The notes below the pieces were generated by a model that was given only the letters and a program-made list of their open reading frames with translations, had not been told where the DNA came from and searched no databases. DNA of 64,000 nt from NCBI RefSeq assembly GCF_017876675.1, contig NZ_JAGIOI010000001.1:4278001-4342000 (forward strand), given 5' to 3'. Of the stretch, positions 59,345 through 64,000 are shown piece after piece (position 1 is the stretch's first letter; each line of letters opens with the position of its first letter). The translations under genes and the position numbers were made by a program. Source of the stretch: Arthrobacter stackebrandtii (GTDB taxonomy: Bacteria; Actinomycetota; Actinomycetes; Actinomycetales; Micrococcaceae).

Positions 59345-60742
59345 TTAGACCGACTTGCGCAGTTCCTCCGAGATGAGGAACGCCAGCTCGAGGGACTGCT
59401 TGTGGTTCAGGCGGGGGTCGCAGACGGACTCGTAGCCGGTGAGGAACGCCTCCTGGTCGATGGGGTCGGCACCGCCGAGGCACTCGGCCACGTCGTCGCC
59501 GGTCATCTCCACGTGCACGCCGCCCGGGAAGGTGCCCTGCGCCTGATGGACCTCGAAGAAGCCGCGGACCTCGTCGATGACGTCGTCGAAGCGGCGCGTC
59601 TTGTATCCGTTGGGCGAGGTGACCGTGTTGCCGTGCATGGGGTCGGTGACCCACAGGACCTGGGCGCCGGAGGCTGTGACCTTCTCCACCAGGTTCGGGA
59701 GCTTCTCGCGGATGTTGTTGGCGCCCATGCGGGTGATGAATGTCAGGCGGCCGGGCTCGCGGTTGGGGTCGAGCTTCTCAATCAGGGCCAGTGCGTCGTC
59801 GGCCGACGTGGTGGGGCCGAGCTTGACGCCGATCGGGTTGCGGACGCGGGAGAGGAATTCGACGTGCGCCTGGTCGAGGTCGCGGGTGCGCTCACCGATC
59901 CACAGGAAGTGTGCGGAGGTGTCGTAGGGCAGGCCGGTGCGGGAGTCGATGCGGGTCAGGGCGCGCTCGTAGTCCAGCAGCAGGGCTTCGTGGCTGGCGA
60001 AGAACTCGACGGTCTTCAACGCCTCGAAGTCGGCGCCGCAGGAGGCCATGAACTTGATGGCGCTGTCGATTTCCTTGGCTAGGCGCTCGTAGCGGCTGTG
60101 AGCCGGGTTGGAGGTGAAGCCGCGGTTCCACTCGTGGACGCTGCGCAGGTCCGCGAAACCGCCCTGGGTGAAGGCGCGAATCAGGTTCAGCGTGGAAGCC
60201 GAGGTGTGGTACGCCTTGAGCATGCGCTCGGGGTTGTGCTGGCGGGACTCTGCGGTGAAGTCGAAGCCGTTGACGATGTCTCCACGGTATGCGGGGAGGG
60301 TCACGCCGTCGCGTGTTTCATCATTGGAGGAGCGCGGCTTGGCGAACTGGCCGGCCATGCGGCCCATCTTGATGACGGGCAGCTGCGCGCCGTACGTCAG
60401 CACCACTGCCATCTGCAGGATGGTCTTGACGCGCGAGCTGATCTTGTCGGCGGTGGCAGCCTCGAAGGTTTCGGCGCAGTCGCCGCCCTGCAGCAGGAAC
60501 GCCTTGCCCTGTGCGGCCTGTGCCAGGCGGGAGCGCAGCACGTCGACCTCCCCGGCAAACACGAGCGGCGGCACGGAGGACAGTTCCTTCACCGTGGGGC
60601 CAAAGGAGGGGTGCTCGGACCAGGTGGGCTGCTGCGCAATGGGCAGATCGCGCCAGTCGTCCAGTCCTGGGTAGACAGCGGCACCGGGGACGGAAATACC
60701 GGCAGCGGGTGCGGAAACGGCGTTCAAAGTTAGATCAGTCAC
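59345..60742 (-). CDS. aroG: 3-deoxy-7-phosphoheptulonate synthase, class II
   Basis: This enzyme joins phosphoenolpyruvate and erythrose 4-phosphate, the first step of aromatic amino acid synthesis. The 465-residue class II enzyme has the N-terminal WRDLPIAQQPTW, the active-site segments LLQGGDCAETF, KMGRMAGQFAKPRS, HFLWIGERTRDLDQAHVEF, GVKLGPTTSADD, WVTDPMHGNT and HVEMTGDDVAECLGG. The GTG at 60742 is preceded by TAGGGT at 6 nt, a leaderless layout. Confidence 0.97.
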   Translation of the reverse strand: MTDLTLNAVSAPAAGISVPGAAVYPGLDDWRDLPIAQQPTWSEHPSFGPTVKELSSVPPLVFAGEVDVLRSRLAQAAQGKAFLLQGGDCAETFEAATADKISSRVKTILQMAVVLTYGAQLPVIKMGRMAGQFAKPRSSNDETRDGVTLPAYRGDIVNGFDFTAESRQHNPERMLKAYHTSASTLNLIRAFTQGGFADLRSVHEWNRGFTSNPAHSRYERLAKEIDSAIKFMASCGADFEALKTVEFFASHEALLLDYERALTRIDSRTGLPYDTSAHFLWIGERTRDLDQAHVEFLSRVRNPIGVKLGPTTSADDALALIEKLDPNREPGRLTFITRMGANNIREKLPNLVEKVTASGAQVLWVTDPMHGNTVTSPNGYKTRRFDDVIDEVRGFFEVHQAQGTFPGGVHVEMTGDDVAECLGGADPIDQEAFLTGYESVCDPRLNHKQSLELAFLISEELRKSV

Positions 60743-60748
60743 CCCTTA

Positions 60749-60754
60749 ACCCTA
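60749..60754 (-). promoter_or_regulatory. Candidate -10 box of aroG
   Basis: TAGGGT on the minus strand lies 6 nt before the GTG at 60742. Confidence 0.45.
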
Positions 60755-60809
60755 TCCCTGAATCAGGCACCCCACCAACGCGTCCGTTTCATGAGACGAC
60801 GGCGGACGG

Positions 60810-61613
60810 CTAGCGGGTGCCTGGCTCCGGTGTTTCCGGTTCCTTCTTGGCGCCGATGACGGTGACGGCGCCCGGCGCCGGCCCGGTTTTCGGTTCCAGG
60901 CGGACCGCATCCGGGGAGGTCTTGGCCGTCTTGTCGGCCGCCATCTTGTCCTTGACGGTGGAGGCGTAGGAGTCAACATATTCCTGGCCCGACAGGCGCA
61001 TGAGCTCGTACATGATCTCGTCCGTGACGGAGCGCTGGACGAAGCGGTCGTCGGCCATGCCCTGGTAGCGGCTGAAATCCATGGGCTCACCGAAAATGAC
61101 GCCCAGGCGGCGGATCGTGGGGATGCGCCGGCCAATGGGCTGGACCTTGTCGGTGCCGATCATCGCGACGGGGATGACGGGGACGTTGGCCGTGAGCACC
61201 AGCTTGGCCACGCCCACCTTGCCACGGTAGAGCCGTCCGTCGGGGCTGCGGGTGCCCTCGGGGTAAATGCCCAGCAGGCCGCCATCCTTGAGCACATCCA
61301 CGCCCGTCTGCAGGGAACCTGCCGACGCGGCGCCGCCGGAGCGGTCCATGGGCAGCTGGTTGGTCAGCTTGAAAAACGCCGCCGTGAGCCTGCCCTTGAT
61401 GCCGCGGCCGGTGAAGTAGTCGCTTTTGGCCAGGAACACCACGGGGCGCGGGACCATGAGGGGCATGAAGATGGAGTCTGAAAACGAGAGGTGATTGCTG
61501 GCCAGCACGGCGGGACCCTCGGTCGGAAGGTTGTCCAGGCCCTTGGTCCAGGGACGGAACAGCACCTTCAGGATGGGGCCAAGAAAAATCTTCTTCAGTA
61601 CCCAATAGATCAC
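60810..61613 (-). CDS. 1-acylglycerol-3-phosphate acyltransferase family (PlsC-like)
   Basis: The 267-residue membrane-associated acyltransferase has motif I NHLSFSD (His41, Asp46) and motif III YPEGTRSPDG (117-126). The hydrophobic start (MIYWVLKKIFLGPILKVLF) suggests membrane attachment, and the tail (about 225-267) is charged and Pro-rich. It probably acylates lysophosphatidate in phospholipid synthesis; other acyl acceptors are possible. I chose the GTG at 61613 because AGAAGGAG lies 7 nt before; the ATG at 61631 has no ribosome site. In mycobacteria a PlsC-like gene also follows aroG by a few genes. Confidence 0.92.
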   Translation of the reverse strand: MIYWVLKKIFLGPILKVLFRPWTKGLDNLPTEGPAVLASNHLSFSDSIFMPLMVPRPVVFLAKSDYFTGRGIKGRLTAAFFKLTNQLPMDRSGGAASAGSLQTGVDVLKDGGLLGIYPEGTRSPDGRLYRGKVGVAKLVLTANVPVIPVAMIGTDKVQPIGRRIPTIRRLGVIFGEPMDFSRYQGMADDRFVQRSVTDEIMYELMRLSGQEYVDSYASTVKDKMAADKTAKTSPDAVRLEPKTGPAPGAVTVIGAKKEPETPEPGTR

Positions 61614-61742
61614 GGTGGTGCTCCTTCTCATGGTGCGCCGGGCAGGCGGCGGACCCGGTTCGCTGCAAAGCCTCCGCTGCGGGCTCAACAACAGTAGTCT
61701 AGTGAAAGCTACACACTACAGCGGCAGAAAGGGCACACCGGC

Positions 61743-62564
61743 ATGAAGCAGTCTTTTGGTTCCCAGGATGCACCGGCGCCCGGGGAAGACCGGACGGGCA
61801 ATCACGGGCAGGACGCATCCGTCCACGGCGCCTTCCGGTCCGCGGGCCACGGCAGCCTGGCCCGCGTGGGCGTGGCCGTATGCCACGGATTCACCGGCTC
61901 CCCCATCAGCATGCGGGCGTGGAGCGAGCATCTCGCCGACGAGGGCTTCGCCGTGAACATGCCGCTGCTGGCGGGCCACGGCACCTCGTGGCAGGAGCTG
62001 TCCAAGACGCCCTGGGAACATTGGTACAGGGACTTCGAGGCGGCCTACCTGGAGCTCGCGGGCCGCTGCGACACCGTGTTCGTGGCCGGCATGTCCATGG
62101 GCGGCGCCCTCGCACTGCGGGTGGCCGCCCTCCACCCGGTGGCAGGCCTGGCGCTGGTCAACCCGGGACTGACTTTCGACGACCCCCGGGCCAGGTACTC
62201 GGGCCTGCTCAAACACGTGCTGAAGAGTGTTCCCGCCATCGGCGACGACATCAAGGCCCCCGGGATCAGCGAGGGGGCCTACACCCGGACTCCCGTTGCC
62301 GCCGTCCATGAACTCTCCCAGCTGTTCGCCGACACGATCTCACTACTGCCGCGGGTGAGCGCCCCGGCCCTGGTGTTCCGCTCAACTGTTGACCATGTGG
62401 TCCCGGACTCCAGCATTGACATCCTGCACGAACGCATTGGGAGCCGCAACGTCCAGCTGGTTCCCCTGGAAAACAGCTACCATGTAGCCACCATGGACAA
62501 TGACGCACCCTTGATCTTTTCCGAATCCGCGGCATTCTTTCAAAGGAACCTTCATGCAATCTGA
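61743..62564 (+). CDS. Alpha/beta hydrolase (carboxylesterase/monoacylglycerol lipase type)
   Basis: The 273-residue protein has an oxyanion segment CHGFTGSP (47-54), nucleophile elbow GMSMGG with Ser118, Asp217 in STVDHVV and His247 in NSYHVAT, a full catalytic triad. It is closest in pattern to Est30-type carboxylesterases. The first about 38 residues are polar and outside the fold. The ATG at 61743 follows AAAGGGCACACCGGC. It diverges from the acyltransferase gene and overlaps the next gene by 11 bp, so the two are probably coupled. Confidence 0.9.
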   Translation: MKQSFGSQDAPAPGEDRTGNHGQDASVHGAFRSAGHGSLARVGVAVCHGFTGSPISMRAWSEHLADEGFAVNMPLLAGHGTSWQELSKTPWEHWYRDFEAAYLELAGRCDTVFVAGMSMGGALALRVAALHPVAGLALVNPGLTFDDPRARYSGLLKHVLKSVPAIGDDIKAPGISEGAYTRTPVAAVHELSQLFADTISLLPRVSAPALVFRSTVDHVVPDSSIDILHERIGSRNVQLVPLENSYHVATMDNDAPLIFSESAAFFQRNLHAI

Positions 62565-63084
62565 TCCCGGCTCGGGCGTGCCGCACACCGGCGACGACGA
62601 CGAGGTGTGGCGCGACCTTGTCGCCCGGTTGGAAGAGCCCGACGACGCCTTCCTTGACGCCGGGCTGCAGCACCCTGACGGCCCCGTCGCCCCGGACGCC
62701 GCCGTGGACCGCAAGGGCGTTGACGACTTTGACCCGCTGGGCGTTTGGCGCCAGCAGGCCACCCCCGCTCCGCATGAACCTGCGGCACAGCTGCCCCCGG
62801 GCGCTGCCGGCCCCCGCGACTATGCGGTGGAGGACGACGGCGACGGCGAGTTTGTTCCGGAGGAGCTTCCCAGCCTGAGAAACTCCGACCCTGCCATCAT
62901 GATGTCCTGGATTGGTGCTGCGGGAGGGCCGTTGTTCCTCGTGTTCGCCTCGATCTTCTGGCGCCAGGCACCCCTGCTGCTGGTCATCGGCGTCATCATG
63001 GCCTTCATCGCCGGCACCGGCTACCTGCTGTACCGCCTGCCCAATTCCCGCGACCACGATGGCGGGGACGGCGCCGTCGTCTAG
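62554..63084 (+). CDS. Conserved membrane protein with acidic N-terminus
   Basis: The 176-residue protein has a long acidic, Pro/Ala-rich cytoplasmic part (about 1-112) and two membrane helices near the end (about 118-136 and 139-158). I do not recognise a domain; similar proteins follow the esterase gene in Arthrobacter. The ATG at 62554 follows AAAGGAACCTTC and lies inside the end of the esterase frame, indicating translational coupling. The function is unknown. Confidence 0.75.
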   Translation: MQSDPGSGVPHTGDDDEVWRDLVARLEEPDDAFLDAGLQHPDGPVAPDAAVDRKGVDDFDPLGVWRQQATPAPHEPAAQLPPGAAGPRDYAVEDDGDGEFVPEELPSLRNSDPAIMMSWIGAAGGPLFLVFASIFWRQAPLLLVIGVIMAFIAGTGYLLYRLPNSRDHDGGDGAVV

Positions 63085-63117
63085 GCCCGGCACGACGGCG
63101 CACGTCCGGCAGGTGCC

Positions 63118-64000
63118 TCAGGCGCCTTGGCCGGGCCCCGCCTCGGCGGCAAGGCGCGCCCTGGCCAGGTCGGCAGCCCCCACCAGTCCCGCCGTCGGCC
63201 CCAGCTGCGCGGCCGCAATGACCGCCTCCTGCCGGTACCCGCGCCCGGTGAGGTTGCGTGAGTAGGCGCGTCGGGCAGGCTCCAGCATGAGCCCGCCTGC
63301 TGCGCTGAGTCCGCCGCCGATGATGAAGAGCGCCGGGTCAAGGGCCGCCGACAGGTTGGCAATGCCCAGCCCCAGCCAGTCCCCCACTTCGGCCACCAGC
63401 TCCATCGCTGTGGCCTCGCCCGCCAGTGCCAGCTCGGTGACGACGTTGCCGGTGATGTCCTTGTGCCGGCCCTGGACCGCGTCAAGCAGCCCCGCAGCCA
63501 TCGGCGAATGCTTCTTGGCCAGTTCCCTGCCCTCGCGGCCCAGGGCATTGCCCGACGCGTACTGCTCCCAGCAGCCCCGGTTGCCGCATTCGCAGCGGTG
63601 CCCGCCCGGCATGATGATCTGGTGGCCGAACTCCCCCGCCATGCCAAAACTGCCGCGCTCGACGCGCCCGTCAATCATGAGGGCCCCGCCAATGCCCGTG
63701 CCGAGGGTGAGCATGATGAGCCGCTCGTGTCCCCGTCCGGCCCCGAACCGCCATTCCGCCCAGGCAGCCGCGTCGGCGTCGTTCGTGATCAGCACCGGCC
63801 GGCCCAGGAGGGATTCCATGGTGGCCTGCAGCGGCTCATCGCGCCAGGCCAGGTGCGGGCTAAACACCACCCGGGCCCCGGCCAGGTCCATCCAGCCGGC
63901 GGCGCCGATGCCGACCGCTTCGATGTCATGCCGCGCGGCGAGTTCGCCCACCAGTTCCACGATGACCTGTTCGACGGCGCGCGGGTCGCGTCCCGGCGTG
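63118..64000 (-). CDS. ROK family glucokinase (5' end outside window)
   Basis: The open frame runs from the right edge to the stop at 63118; about 294 residues are visible and the N-terminal phosphate loop is missing. Seen are the catalytic Asp region NDADAAAWAEW, the second phosphate loop TLGTGIGGAL and the ROK zinc motif HRCECGNRGCWEQY. This pattern fits the actinobacterial ROK glucokinases that phosphorylate glucose with ATP. It is distinct from the polyphosphate glucokinase at 19.4 kb, so this organism carries at least two glucose-phosphorylating enzymes. Confidence 0.9.
   Translation of the reverse strand, partial: TPGRDPRAVEQVIVELVGELAARHDIEAVGIGAAGWMDLAGARVVFSPHLAWRDEPLQATMESLLGRPVLITNDADAAAWAEWRFGAGRGHERLIMLTLGTGIGGALMIDGRVERGSFGMAGEFGHQIIMPGGHRCECGNRGCWEQYASGNALGREGRELAKKHSPMAAGLLDAVQGRHKDITGNVVTELALAGEATAMELVAEVGDWLGLGIANLSAALDPALFIIGGGLSAAGGLMLEPARRAYSRNLTGRGYRQEAVIAAAQLGPTAGLVGAADLARARLAAEAGPGQGA

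Noticed and set aside
1-64000. CRISPR arrays, prophage or secondary-metabolite clusters
   Set aside because: No regularly spaced identical repeats with unique spacers, no phage structural genes and no synthase modules were seen.

Overview
The window is chromosomal DNA from a high-GC Gram-positive bacterium, most likely an actinobacterium of the family Micrococcaceae (Arthrobacter sensu lato). The evidence is the gene content and order: lipA-DUF4191-RDD-glnA, glnE-glnA2, a polyphosphate glucokinase, a division and cell-wall (dcw) cluster ending in ftsZ-pgeF-yggS-sepF-yggT-divIVA, and idsA - Rv2175c-like - PASTA kinase - class II aroG. The genus is inferred, not proven.

Layout. 1-3.6 kb: end of lipA, a DUF4191 membrane protein, an RDD membrane protein and glutamine synthetase glnA. 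3.7-12.4 kb: an accessory block with a tiny HTH protein, an acetyltransferase, a VOC protein, glutaminase glsA, a glutamine-type ABC transporter, a sulfatase and two poorly characterised proteins. 12.5-17 kb: glnE and glnA2. 17-21 kb: panB, a small SPOR-like protein, map, polyphosphate glucokinase and an SDR oxidoreductase. 21-52 kb: about 31 kb with every gene on the minus strand. In transcription order this holds dinB, a DUF3040 protein, then mraZ-rsmH-ftsL-ftsI-murE-murF-mraY-murD-ftsW-murG-murC-ftsQ, ftsZ-pgeF-yggS-sepF-yggT-divIVA, lspA-rluD, dnaE, hisD and nrdR. 52-64 kb: idsA, an Rv2175c-like DNA-binding protein, a LysM/transglycosylase wall protein, a four-PASTA Ser/Thr kinase, an intact IS110-family element, aroG, an acyltransferase, an esterase, a membrane protein and the end of a ROK glucokinase.

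How the genes work together. Nitrogen: glnA, its adenylyltransferase glnE, glnA2, glutaminase and a probable glutamine importer lie within 15 kb, and a GlnR-like operator ladder precedes glnA. Cell wall and division: the dcw block supplies lipid II synthesis, the septal synthase pair FtsW/FtsI and the Z-ring with SepF and DivIVA; the PASTA kinase and LysM hydrolase 10-15 kb away probably sense and remodel the same wall. The MurE substrate motif suggests lysine-type peptidoglycan.

Most interesting signals. (1) The IS110 element sits in a dispersed intergenic repeat, and its non-coding left end repeats 11 nt of the probable left junction, as expected for a bridge-RNA target guide. (2) A 32-bp tandem intergenic repeat recurs 54 kb apart. 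(3) There are dyad operators at ftsZ and in the Rv2175c/LysM divergent promoter. (4) An mraW-RNA-like hairpin precedes rsmH. (5) Seven genes look leaderless, with a -10 hexamer 6-9 nt before the start codon. Apart from the IS110 element and the repeats, the genes are ordinary chromosomal housekeeping genes.
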